64,000 nt of DNA from Condylostoma magnum (Eukaryota > Ciliophora > Heterotrichea > Heterotrichida > Condylostomatidae): the NCBI GenBank assembly GCA_920105805.1, contig CAKKTI010000003.1, forward strand, positions 62,001-126,000, written 5' to 3'. Shown piece after piece: positions 50,979 to 62,753 of the stretch (its first letter is position 1; each line of letters opens with the position of its first letter). The notes under the pieces are model-generated. The model was not told the DNA's origin, searched no databases, and saw only the letters and a program-made list of their open reading frames with translations. The translations under genes and the position numbers were made by a program.

Positions 50979-52217
50979 ATGCATACAGAATACCGCTCAC
51001 TGAACAAACGTAGCTTTATTGATCGAACTTTTTCAAAGGTTGAAATAGGTTCTATAAGGGGCTCAATTTTTACAGTTATAATAGGAGGTCTGGGCTCAGG
51101 CTTACTTTCAATTCCTTACGCTGTATAGCAATCAGGTTTGATTTTAGGCTCTCTCCTGCTAATTGTGTGCGGTATATTAACAATATGATTCTACATAGAA
51201 ACAGCGTATCTGTGTGAGTTGAAAAGTGCTTCCAATATGAATCAACTGTACGAAAGATTTTATGGAATAATAGGGCGTGTTATAATAGACATTGCAATCT
51301 TTGTAACTTCAATTGCTACTATGGTAGCTTATCTGAACTTGATAGTAGAGACGATTCTAAGCTTACTTATTTCATTTGGATGTATAGCTTAGAATCATGA
51401 TTAGTCCATAGGTTCGTATATTTCAAGCTTAATGCTGATGATAATCTGACTTCCAATGGCAATTCCTAAGTAAATTACTTACTTTCGGTATGCTTCGTTG
51501 ATAAGTATTGCATGCACCTTATTCATTCTCAGTGTAGTAGTTGTATAGACACCTTAGTATATTCAACAGCACGATCATCCGTTAGAGTACTGGAGAACTA
51601 ACATAAACCCCATGAACTGCACCTGTTTATTCATGTATGCTTTAGACAACTAGCTATCTGTTCCTTTAATCTTTAATGAGTTGTAGTATAGAAGCATTAG
51701 AAGAATAAAAAAGGTGTTGATAAGAGGATATGGTGTAATTATAGCTTTATTTCTACTTTTAGGCTTTTTTGGTGCTTTATCATACTAAGAGAAGACTCCT
51801 AGGCTTATAACATATAGACCTTATCCTTGGGGAGATATATACAGCGATGATTTTATGATTATATCAAGGTTTATTGTGATTGGATACATTTCAGTTGCTT
51901 ATCCTATAATACTGACAACTGTTAAATCATAGATGTTTTTGTATGTGAGTCAAGTAAGCAAAGCTTACTACTGGTTTTCAATAATATTTCCATTGGCCTT
52001 AGTATTCACTATATCTTAATTGATGCCAGGGACAGTTGTCTACTTTTAAATAATAGGAGGTGTTCTAACTATTCCAATAACATTTTTATTTCCAGCCTTT
52101 ATGTATTTAAGATATCACAGCTACTCGTTCTATACCATGTCGCTTATATCCGCTGGGGTAATTTTAACTACAACAGGAATAATAGCTACTATTGGAACAA
52201 TTTTAAGTAAAAATTAG
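50979..52217 (+). CDS. AAAP-family amino-acid transporter
   Basis: 412 residues with about 11 hydrophobic spans. The first span carries GGLGSGLLSIPYAVQQSG, the conserved opening of amino-acid/auxin permeases, and later DFMIISRFIVIGYISVAYPI and YFQIIGGVLTIPITFLFPA fit the family. The N-terminal tail is cytosolic and basic. It moves neutral or cationic amino acids across the plasma or lysosomal membrane; substrate unknown. Several in-frame TGA codons sit inside spans as Trp. It ends TAG TAA (52215-52220), 11 bp from the opposing SAS-4-like stop. Confidence 0.9.
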
Positions 52218-52228
52218 TAATTATTAAT

Positions 52229-52978
52229 TTATAGACTTGTAGAACCATCCGGGTGGTCAATTATCTCTGTTCCATCGGGAAAACGTCGTCTTACTATTTA
52301 ATGTTCTTTAAAAATGTAGATTTCTGTGCCTTCTGGTAAAATCTTTTTGATATCTCCATTATAATAGTAGAAATTTATTTAGTCATTAGGCTACTGTACT
52401 TTTACAGTACCATTTGAGTATTTTGTAACTTTTTTGTTATTTTGGTATGTAACCTTTTTCTTGTTTTCTGATTTATCACTGGAAACTACTATATTGGTAT
52501 ATTATTTCATCTATTACAGTTTTTTGTTTTAATTTTGTAGTTAATTTATGTGAGATTGTAGTGCTTATAACTCAGAGTTGAATTTCAAGTGATTGTGCTC
52601 TATATCAGACTAGAGTTCTTGTTGCTTTAGCTGTTTAATTGTGTTTTCTTGAGGTATTAGATCTTCCTCTTAATTTTTATATCATATTGCAAAGGCTTTC
52701 TGATTTGTTTATATCTGATTACTGAATGTTTCTTTGTCTTATTTGAGACTTTATTATTGTTCCTTTATTTATAAGGTTAAAACTTGAATATTATGCTAAT
52801 ATTACTAGTATTATTTTATCTAACTGAATAAAATTTTGATTTTACTTTAAATTTCTAAGTCTATGCAATTTCTATCATATTAAGTATTGCTTAAACTTCT
52901 TCTTAAATTATTCACTCTATATTTAGACACAGGTTATTATTTATGAGTGTATTGGGCTTCATTAACGAATTTGTACAT
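52229..52978 (-). CDS. Short SAS-4/CPAP-like protein with TCP10-C (G-box) domain
   Basis: 249 residues. The first 165 are coiled coil (LKQQELQSDIEHNHLKF, ELQALQSHINQLQNQNKKL) with one TGA-encoded Trp. The C-terminal 80 residues are beta repeats of the TCP10/CENPJ G-box kind: KYSNGTVKV, YYNGDIKKILPEGT, RRRFPDGTEIIDHPDGST. In SAS-4/CPAP this domain binds STIL/Ana2 during centriole or basal-body assembly. It lacks the tubulin-binding region of full CPAP, so it may be a T-complex 10 relative. The stop is TAA 52231-52229. Confidence 0.8.
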
Positions 52979-53108
52979 TTATAATTTCAACAATTTTATA
53001 TATGTGAATTTAACGGTCTATGCAACAGTATACTTTTTATCAATAACAACTTTTAATAAATTCTCCCTTTGTATTTAATTAGAAATACACTATAAATTAT
53101 CTGTTAAA

Positions 53109-56100
53109 ATGTCAGCTGTAGAATCCATCTAAAATGTAAGTGATTCAATTAACTCGTCCAGAGAATAATTCACCTCCTTTGATTCCTCCCAAACTAATAC
53201 AACCCCTAGTGACATAATAGACCTAAAGCACCACAGTGAAGACGAGATAATACAAACAATCTAAAAACGACTTTAAAACAGTAAGCCATTCACAAATATA
53301 GGCCCAGTAACAATAAGTATAAGAGCTCCTTATCTATCCTCTCAAAACTTCAGCAAAGAGTAGCGAGACAAGTACCAATCCACTAAAAATAACCTGGATC
53401 CCCATGTTTTTAACATCTCCCTAAAAGCTCACCTAAAATTACGTTAAACTCAGTAATCACAAGTAATCTCCATACTAGGATAATCAGGATCAGGCAAAAC
53501 CTTTACAACACTTCATTTAGTAGATCATCTTTTATCTTTAAGCTGTAAAAGTGAAAAAAGACATGAAAATTTGTTCTAAAAGATTCATTTTGGTATACAG
53601 GCATTGCATATAATGGGCTCTCACTTTACAATGTCGAATACTGAGAGTACATGTTGTGGGATAGTGACGTAGATTATTTACAATGGTAAGATGAATGCTG
53701 TGGGCGCTAAGCTGAGATCATAGTTGCTTGATAGCTCCCTTCCAAAAAGTCACAATGGGAACACTTTTCATCTTCTCCATGCTATTTTATTCGGTAATAA
53801 AACAATGCTATAGTAACTAGGATTGAATATAAACAACAACCACACCTTGTTTTAGTAAATACCACAGGAGTAATGGGACATGTAATAAGTGACTTGATGC
53901 GAAACATGGAGAAGGTTTTAAGACTGTCTAAAGGGCATTGGAATTACAAGAACTGAGTTTTAGAAGTTTACTGAAGTTTTAGCTGCTGTTATTTTACTGT
54001 ATGATGTAAGATTTGCTACTCTTGGGTAAAGTTGGAACATAAGGAACAGGGTTGTACTGTAGAAACTGGTAAGACTTATTGGGATTTCTGAGGATAATTT
54101 CACATAAGCTTTTAGTTATGTGTAGACTAAGCAAGAGATAGATGCCAGTATACATACTATGGCCTAGATTCTATATAACTTAGCATTTGAATGGCTATTG
54201 GATAGGATAAATTAATCGCTTAATGTAGATTTTAATGTGAATTAGAAAAAAGTTAATAGCATAAACAAAGCTGCCTTTACTATAAGTTTAGTCGATTTTC
54301 CTGGGTTTAGAGTTGATGATAGTTTAGGCACTTTTAGTTGTAATACAGCGTATGAATGCTTAAATCTGTATTGTTGTTAAGAGTTCTTTAATTTATATGA
54401 TAGTTTGTAATAGGAAAAGCTAACCTTGGATTATTTAAAGCCTCCAGCTTGTAAGTAAATAACAGAGATCTTGTTAGATAAAAAATCTGGGCTGGTTAAG
54501 GCTTTGAGTAATAAGGTGTTACTGCAAAAGATGCTTAAAAACTAAGACTCAATATTCGAACACGACGGTGAAAATCTTATACTGAAATATTCTTCAGGAA
54601 AAGTTGTACTAAATATACAGAATCTCCAAAATGAAATTCTAAGTTAACAAAAGTATAAAATAGGGCTTTCTTTAATATAAAGGTCTACAAATCCTATAAT
54701 AATAGCAAAACTTAGGCTTTTTACTCAAACCTTTGTAGTCAAGCATATTGATGGATACAACCAGAAATTAAGGTTAAAAATACAGTCTCTGCTCAAGCCG
54801 ATACTGAATATACAGCCTCATATAATATACTGTATGGGATAAAATTAGAAAAAGCTAAAAATAAATAAGTAATCCTTTATTTACTATTTCAGAAACTCAT
54901 TCCTTAAGCCTTTAGTCTTATGAAACTGGTATGGATTTAGTAACTGAATCTCATACGATGAGTTCCTAGGGAAGCATCTAAACTAGTTACAAGGACAAGA
55001 CCCATAAAACATTGTATAAATAATTGAGCAATTACTAACTAAAATAGCTGGAAAGAACTAGTTCATACTATCTTCTAATTACATAATGGTAAATAATGTA
55101 TAGAAGGATAAATTAATGCAGGTTTGTTAATTAATCAGTAGTTAAAATATACTATAGGATAATTAATTAACACAGGAGACTTTAGATATAATAGAACAAT
55201 TCAATTACGAGCAAAGATCACCGAGTAACCAATCGCATTCATCAACGTTCTTTTTCTCAATGAGACAAGATAAATCGATGCTTAGAGGGCTTAATGAATA
55301 CCTGAATCCCTCATAGATATAAAATGTAAGCTTTGAATCAGCCGATATCCAATTCAAAATACAAAAAAGTTTAGAGAATGATGATTGAGACGAAGGAGTA
55401 AAATTAATCGAATCTCCTAATTATTTTCTATATAAAAAGTTCTAATCACTGCTAACGTAATACAAGAAGTAGGATTATTCAGATGTAATCCCCAAAATCA
55501 TTAAAATTTAAGCTCTAGTGAAAATGCATTAAGCGAGAAAAAGGGTAAAAGCTATTAAAATCTTAAACGAAAAGGCTACTATTATCCAATAGACATACAG
55601 AGGGTACAAATCTCGCTAGAATTTTACTACTTTAGCTTATGCTAAGCGTTGTGCATCTAAAATACAAAGAATCTGAAAATAAAGATTCCACTAAAAATTA
55701 CAAGCTGTAATCTTAATACAAAGATGATATCTCTTAATACTAAGATAGAGGTATTGTCCTGTATACGCCTAGTTCTCTACATGCCAAAGCCAAGCAGACA
55801 GTAAATACATACAGCAAAACAGCTAATCGAATATGCACACTGCCAGGAGAAGTGCAATTAGAAAAGGATTGCAAAATAGCTAAAAGGAACCAGTATAGTT
55901 AGTATCGAAGAAAAGTAAACAAATTGCTTTGAAACGTTAAATTAACTAAGGATATTACCATTTATCAATTACTGAAAGATTCGCAGTATAAGAAATTAAT
56001 AAGAAGAATAAGCTAGAAAAGCTAAGATAATAGTATAATGAGTAAAAAATGTCTCCTATAAAGCAAAGAAAAGTTAATAGTATGGATTTAGGAAGTGGTT

Positions 56101-56423
56101 TCTTATAAAGGTAATAAGACTTCTTACTAAAAAAGCAAAACTTTAAGCAGAAATATATACGAGAAAATAATCAATAGGAGTAGATTTAAACAGAAAAAAG
56201 TCCAAGAACTAACGGGGAGCAAATAGCTAGGAGATTATAACAATGAGGTTTAAATAAACAATAAAGATTAGAAAGATTTAGTAGAAGAGTTGAAAGCTTT
56301 AGTGATTATGATTTTAATTACAAAATGCCTCAAAGCTCAAAAAATTGGCTATAACGAAGAGAGAGAAGACAAAGATCATCTTAAGTATCAGGAGATTCGT
56401 TTGAAGTGTTTTGGCCATCATAG
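53109..56423 (+). CDS. Divergent myosin with IQ motifs and degraded switch regions
   Basis: 1104 residues in one phase. Head features: QKRLQNSKPFTNIGPVTISI, P-loop GQSGSGKT, then VGAKLRSQLLDSS and FHLLHAILFG match the order in myosin heads. Switch I (NxNSSRFGK) is replaced by SNTESTCCG, and switch II (DIxGFE) reads DFPGFR, so ATP hydrolysis is doubtful. At least three IQ-like repeats (IIKIQALVKMHQARKR, ATIIQQTYRGYKSRQ, ASKIQRIWKQRFHQK) follow, then a basic Gln-rich tail. Trp in the IQ region is TGA. It is likely an actin-linked or calmodulin-binding scaffold. The stop is TAG 56421-56423. Confidence 0.82.
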
Positions 56424-56464
56424 TTTAAATAATAGTGTATTAATTAGGTAAAAGAATATAAAAA

Positions 56465-59400
56465 ATGTCCGATGCGTCTATCAATGAATTAAATGATTAC
56501 AATATAGATAATCATTATGATTGAGGCTTTAGCTTCTAGAGAAATAGAGACAAGAGTTCTATTATACAAATGTAATAATAAGACTAGTTGGCACACAGAC
56601 GACGAAGAGGATAAATATAAATCTCAATGCCTCCTGCTATATCAGAATCTGAATAAGAAGCCAGTTTAACAGAAGTGATTGAAACTTCTATTAAAAGCAC
56701 TTCTAGATACGATAAAATCAATAAAAAGTTTATATTGGAGGATAATTACGATGAAGATGCTACATTAACAGAGCTATAAGACAATAAGACGAAAATATAT
56801 GACACAGATGGAACTTTAATGGATATTAATAACAAACCTAGTAAGTTTTACTCAGAATGTATTATAGAGCACACAAATGCTTGGAGAAATAGGTGAGATT
56901 TGTTCATTATTATCATAGTTTTGTATAATTCAATACAAATACCGTTTGCAATGGCTTTTGTTTAATAAACTGATCTCTCTGATTTGCTATAGGATGTTAT
57001 ATTAGACTCCTTATTCGCAATTGATATAATTTTCAACTTTATGACAACTTATTAAAAAAGATATGGAGAAATAGTATATAAGCCCTCCTTCATTATGAAA
57101 AATTACGCTTTATCAGGTAGCTTTGCCATAGATTTTATAGCATGCTTGCCTATGGACTATATTCCCTTAATAATAGATTTAGACGTGGATGGTAAAAATT
57201 TAAAGTTATTTCAAATTCTAAAGCTAGTAAGACTATTAAGACTAAGAAGAGTTATAAACTATTTAAAATTTACTTCTGTATTGAAAATGTAACTCAGATT
57301 ATTTTTAGTATGTTATTATCTTTTCCTATTTTTACATATTATAGGATGTTTATGATTTTTACTAGCAGATAGAGACTAAAATTGAATTCCTCCAAATTAT
57401 CTGTATTGGAAACAGGCAAATTTTTATGACGAAAGTACTAGGGAACAGTATTCAACATGCTTATACCACGTTATACTTATTTTAATTGGAGCTGATATAA
57501 GTCCTTACAGTTCCTTATAAACTATGTTTTCATCAATGGTTTTAATAAGCGGGTCAATGCTTTTTGGAGCTATTATTGGCCACATGACCATAATAATTCA
57601 GTCTTTTATGGCAAAATAAATAAAATTCAGCAAAGATATAGAAATTGCTACCCAGGCTATGGCTAATTTAAAGCTTCCTTATGAGGTTTCTGAGAATGTT
57701 ATAGAATATATAACAAATACACATGGTCTTAGAGATTATTAAAAGGAAGTATAAGATTTCTTCAGTACAATTCCTGAATAGTTAAGAATAACAACGATTG
57801 ATTATATGTTGAAAAACACTATTTTGCTGAATCCTGTATTTAATGATGACAGCAAACTTATTCAATACTTAATGGTAGGGTTTAAAATTCATTCAGTTAA
57901 ACCTGAAGCTTAAATCTTTAACTGAGGAGACAAACCACGGCTTATATATTTCATAATTAGAGGTGATGTTTAAATATTTGGAAAAGACAAACAAATGAAT
58001 CAAAAGAAACTGAAAATGTTAACTTCTGGAGATTATTTTGGTGAGTTGGCTATATTAATGAGCTCTAGATATACTACTTCAGCTATGAGTATCAATTATT
58101 GCACATTTGCTATAATGTAAACTAAAACTTTCAGGGAAACTGTAGCTAAATTCCCAGTATTAAGAAAGAATATGATGAAAAAGATTTATGAGTATGAAGA
58201 TGGATACAGCAAATATATGAAAAAATTGTTAAGATAAGTCCCTTATTTTTAAAATATCAGTAACAGAAATATGACTAAGTTGCTCTATAAGTTTAGAATT
58301 AAATACTATAATAAAAAAGGTGTTATTGAAAGGTGGAGAAATAATACAAGTGATTTGATAATTGTACTCTCAGGGTAAACTTCTATACATCTTCCGTAGA
58401 TCAATGTATATGAAAATCCTTAGATTTTAAGCTTTTCAACAGGAAGTATTATAGGGCATTATTCTATTTTTAATAATATGCCACTGCAATATAGTATAAT
58501 AATGAAAAAGTAAGGATTTATTTCTAGTCTGAGTAAGAAAGCACTATAAAGCTATATGGATAAAAATAAGCAAATATCTAATGAAACCTAGCAATTTATA
58601 TACTAAAATGACAAAGGAATACCTTAAAGTGACTTTATTACACCAAATTAATTCAATACATGCACTTTTATATTTAAAATATCAGTTTTAAGAATTATGA
58701 AGTCGATTTAAATCGCTTAATACAATAAATTCTCCTAAAATAAGCTGAAGTTTATTTCTATTGCCGAAGATTTAATACAAAAGCAAAGATTTGACTAACT
58801 TTTAACTAATTTTTCATCTAAGAATATAATGAAGAACTTGATCTCCCAACTCAAAAACTCCAGAAACGATCTAAGTAGTTTATTAATAAGTCTTAAAAGG
58901 AATACCTAAAAATAATCAATTACATTATTTCATAAAACTCCGCACTTTCATAGCTATCCTAATCTTTAGTATTATAAATGTGGAATCATATATGGCTTAA
59001 GCAACATTTTGAATTAGATAAAGATAAAGAAGAACAAAGATTCGGAAGAAAGCGATTTGCATTAGATAAAAACATGCCTTCAGCCGATTTCATGATTGGC
59101 CTTTAACAATCCGAAAAATACCTGTAAAGACTAGTCAATACAAATCTACTCAGTCCCAGAGGAAAAGCATCAGGTTTTTAAACAAACAAAAGACAAATGG
59201 AGTCGGATATTTTCAATAGAACTAAGCCTAAAGAATAATTCAAAAGAATAAAAACTAAGAGACTTGCAATTCCCAAAAACAATGCTACTTAAACTGAAAA
59301 TTTATAGCAATTTTAACCAAATTAAAAGGAAATTATACCAAAACTTAAAGATTTATAAAGACCATCTCCTAGGAATGACAATCCTCTACTACTGAAATTT

Positions 59401-59529
59401 CAAAGTGATCCTTTATTCCAAACTCCAAGAAATACAAGAAATTCCCCAAAATGTTTATCTCCAAGCCCCATAACCTGGATAACTCCCAGCAGACTTTCAG
59501 ATTATGGTAAAAGCGTTCTAAATCACTAA
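56465..59529 (+). CDS. Cyclic-nucleotide-binding ion channel with two cNMP domains
   Basis: About 1015 residues. S1-S6 lie near residues 145-390: NRWDLFIIIIVLYNSIQIPF, a DxxFAIDIIFNF S2, the Arg-rich S4 LKLVRLLRLRR, and a pore CLYHVILILIGADISP, where K+ channels have TxGYG. The first cNMP domain (FGELAILMSSRYTTSA) is good and the second (about 590-690) is degenerate. Phase changes once between about 58740 and 58978 (net shift of two bases): before it the channel reads from the ATG at 56465, after it MWNHIWLKQHFELDKDK to TAA 59527-59529. A short intron (for example 58749-58768, GT...AG, 20 nt) is one explanation. Confidence 0.85.
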
Positions 59530-59552
59530 TATAATCTTTTGTTAATTTATAT

Positions 59553-60911
59553 ATGGAAATATAGTAAGTAGGGGAAAACTGTAAGTTGATTATAAGTAAA
59601 CTCAGAACCAACATAAACTCCATACACCAGGCAAAGCATTCAAGAGGCAGTTAAGACCTTCCGGGTCTATGAACTGAAAATAAGCTGCTAATGATCTAAC
59701 TTAGAAAAGCTTAAAGAGATTTAGCCTATTTGCTTGAGGAAAAGCGAGAGAAAGTGTTTAATAAAAGAGAAGAAGCTGACTAGGCTTATTTGAACTACCA
59801 AGGCCAGTTATTTATAAAGCATCAACTACAGTCTTAAATAGAATCAATAGAGCAGTACAGATACAAGAATCTAGAAAAAGTTGAAATAGATTTTTCCCAG
59901 GATAAAGAAGGAGTGCTGCAATAACTAGAAGCTGAGAACATAAAACGCATTTAGTTGTATTAGGAGAAAAAGAGTATAGAGTAATAACTAAAGCAAAAGA
60001 AGGCTGAGTTGCAAAAACTCCAGGATAAAATATAAGATTTGCCAGATTATGCTAGAAAGGTAGAGCAGTCGACTCATCGCTTGCAGTAGCATTTAGATAT
60101 TAGCTTATCAAGTGAATTGAATCTGCTTAAGGAAATACTAGATCTTCCGTCTAATCTGTTCAATATATATTCTATACTAAACGCATTAAATTACAATGTA
60201 TCTTTAGAATTCCATCGGTAAAAGCGTAGAAGATCCCAACATGATGCAGCTATCCCAAACTGTATAAAACTTTAACTAGAAAAACCAAAGGAATTCGAGT
60301 ATATTGAGGTTATTGAGCAAGACACAAAGCATTATCCAGCTTAAATACTATTCTACCTAAAACGAGGATACTTGCGTATTTTAGTACAAGGGAATGATTT
60401 AGAACTAAAAGAATTGAACCAAGAGCTAGTACAGGATGCTTAGTCATTAGCAACTACTCTCCATGGATTCCAGAAAGGAAGTTAAATACCAATGGGAACT
60501 GAAACACTACAGAACTTTATTTCGATAGTATATGAAAAGCTTAATTTACACCTACTTAAGAGATACGTATTTGACTGTATTTTCACAAATCATCAATTAC
60601 CCGTATATAGTGACTAACTCAGCTTTATAGGTGAAAACTAGGGGGAAATAGTCTATGATGATGAGGATGATGTTCTTATTAAGGTAGTTATCCACAATTT
60701 GTAGAATTATCCATATGAAAAATGCTCATTAGAAGTACAGGAGTTTGGCAACTAGGAAGAGATAGATAAAATAACCACTCAGGTATGGGAGAAGTACCAA
60801 GAGCCTATGCATCAAATAGCAAGATGTCTTCCAGATCTACTACTAAGCATATCAAGTCACCTTAAAAGCTCAAATGAATCCACTAAACTCCTATTAACAC
60901 GTTCATTTTGA
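59553..60911 (+). CDS. THOC5: THO complex subunit 5 (THOC5)
   Basis: 452 residues. The N-terminal coiled coil (AYLLEEKREKVFNKREE, IESIEQYRYKNLEKVEIDF, QLEAENIKRIQLYQEKK, KLQDKIQDLP) and the following box ILDLPSNLFNIYSIL match THOC5/Fmip. The C-terminal half is globular with NYPYEKCSLEVQEFGN. THO couples transcription to mRNA export in the nucleus. Many glutamines are TAA/TAG. The stop is TGA 60909-60911 in RSF-TGA, or TAG a few codons later. The CFAP20-domain gene starts within 50-70 bp. Confidence 0.85.
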
Positions 60912-60959
60912 TTATTTAGTCCATTATTGTTTTAGATGCCATTTTGATGTTTAATATAA

Positions 60960-61977
60960 ATGTATAAAAACAATAATAAAAATGTACATTGAATTATTAA
61001 ATCTTACAAACAAGACAGTCATTGCATATAATACAGCTGGATAAATACTTAAAATCTTCGACAATATTTCAAGGTCTTTTGTATATTCTTTAAGCTCTTC
61101 AGGATCTATATCATGGCCAAAGATGCAGGGATCTAGTTTAGCCTTATCTAATCATTTTCTTGTTTTCCAAGGTTTTATCCCTACCGGATCTTTGTTCAGT
61201 ATTTAAGTAGGCTTTACTGATAACAAAGGCACTAGAAAACGATTAATTTTATCCTAAGGCAGCTAGACTACTAAAAGTGTATTGCACTCAAGAGTAGCTA
61301 ATTTAGGAATTATAAGAGACTAATGGGCAATTATCTGCATACATATTCCTGCTTATGTCCAAGAATGCTTTCCTTATGCCATTAGATGTATAGATGATAT
61401 AAGAATTCAGGGAACTTGCAAGATATAGAAAGTATGTGCCTTGAAATAACCTATTGCAACTGAAGAGTATACAGGTGTCTCACTACCCACATAACTAGAC
61501 TCTTTAATGCCAATATAGAACATTTCACCTGTATAAAAACCTGCTTATTACTCAAGTTCACCTCCTAGAAAGTTTAAAAGTATTAATCATAATATTTTTA
61601 AATCACCAGATTTAAGGTCAAAGGTACCAATAAGAATTAAGAGAATACCACCACCAGTGGAGTATAAGCAAATGATGGGACACTATGATAAAATAATCAA
61701 AGGAACTATAGGAGCTTAGAAGTACAGGCATTACATGATTGAAAAGCATTTGAATAGTAATGAAGTAACAAGTTTTTAGGATTTTACTAAATAAGCACCG
61801 ACTGCTATACAATCAAAGAAAGTTGAGCATAGTAATGATCCACCATTAAGAGTGGAAAGTATTTTTAGTAATGACATTGATAGCATTTGCCAGGTAAGGT
61901 AATTTACACCTCCATTTGTAAATGTAGACAATTTAGTATATAGTCCTGTTGGAAGATGTTATTTACCTTTAGAATAA
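60960..61977 (+). CDS. CFAP20-domain (DUF667) protein, CFAP20DC-like
   Basis: About 330 residues. The CFAP20 domain (residues about 10-155) shows SNHFLVFQGFIPTGSLFSI, RKRLILSQGSQTTKSVLHSR, QWAIICIHIP and TCKIQKVCALK, the order of CFAP20DC (C3orf67) and of the axonemal protein CFAP20. A basic Pro-rich tail follows (VPIRIKRIPPPVEY). The ATG at 60982 is in phase. The family N-terminus (MFKN...) is better matched if the ATG at 60960 (MYKNNNKN) is joined over a GT...AG gap at 60984-61014; this is a hypothesis. The stop is TAA 61975-61977 or TGA 61990-61992. Confidence 0.8.
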
Positions 61978-62016
61978 TTAGTAATTAAATGACTTAATAC
62001 AGCTAAATTGAAATTA

Positions 62017-62712
62017 TTAACTAATATTGTACGCAAACTGCTCTGTTGCATTTATACCATAGAGTGTTAATAATGGTTGTATTATAACATCTGGTATATA
62101 ATTTTAAGCCCATAGATAACATATGAATTATATCACACATAATACTAAACTTGTAACACTATTTACTATAATAAATACATCGAATTTAACCAGAGCAAAT
62201 AAAAGCCATAAGGAACTATTAACAAATGCAGCAAAAATAAGGTTTTTGTCAATATATCTGTAGTTCTTTTCAAGCAGAGCAGGGCCTAGTTATTCAATTG
62301 TTGCAGCAAAGCTCAGTACTCCTGTAATCATTGCAAATAGCCCTGTTAATGTATTGGATATAAGATAAATATTCATCAAATGAGTACATAGAATCAAAGG
62401 AGCATATTTCATCATAAACTAGTTAAAATCTTTACTAATAACGTGATATATTATCAAATATACCGAGCTTAGTGTAATCGTGCAGATCAAAGGTGGGATA
62501 AAATGCTTTAAATTAGCCTTAACTGCATATTCAATTCAAAAGTTCTATGAAAAATTAGCTAGTAGCAAATACAAGTAGGATATTTCCTCTGTACTATTAG
62601 TCTTTATAAGTTTTGCTATTGCAGGTGAGGGGGATAGCGCCAGTATTAAAGACGATATCAGTGTTGGAATAGGAAGATAATAATCAAAAACAGCTTCGTA
62701 GTCAACTGACAT
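62017..62712 (-). CDS. SWEET-family (MtN3/saliva) sugar transporter
   Basis: 231 residues with seven hydrophobic spans in two MtN3 repeats. The second repeat, GVLSFAATIEQLGPALLEK then NYRYIDKNLIFAAFVNSSLW, closely matches the SWEET consensus. The first repeat has TNSTEEISYLYLLASNFSQN. SWEETs pass sugars down their gradient. Ends in the TAA TAA pair (62019-62014). The flavin monooxygenase gene ends 41 bp upstream of the start. Confidence 0.88.
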
Positions 62713-62753
62713 TTTAAAAAAGCGTTAAAATGCTACAAAAGAATAATGTAAGA

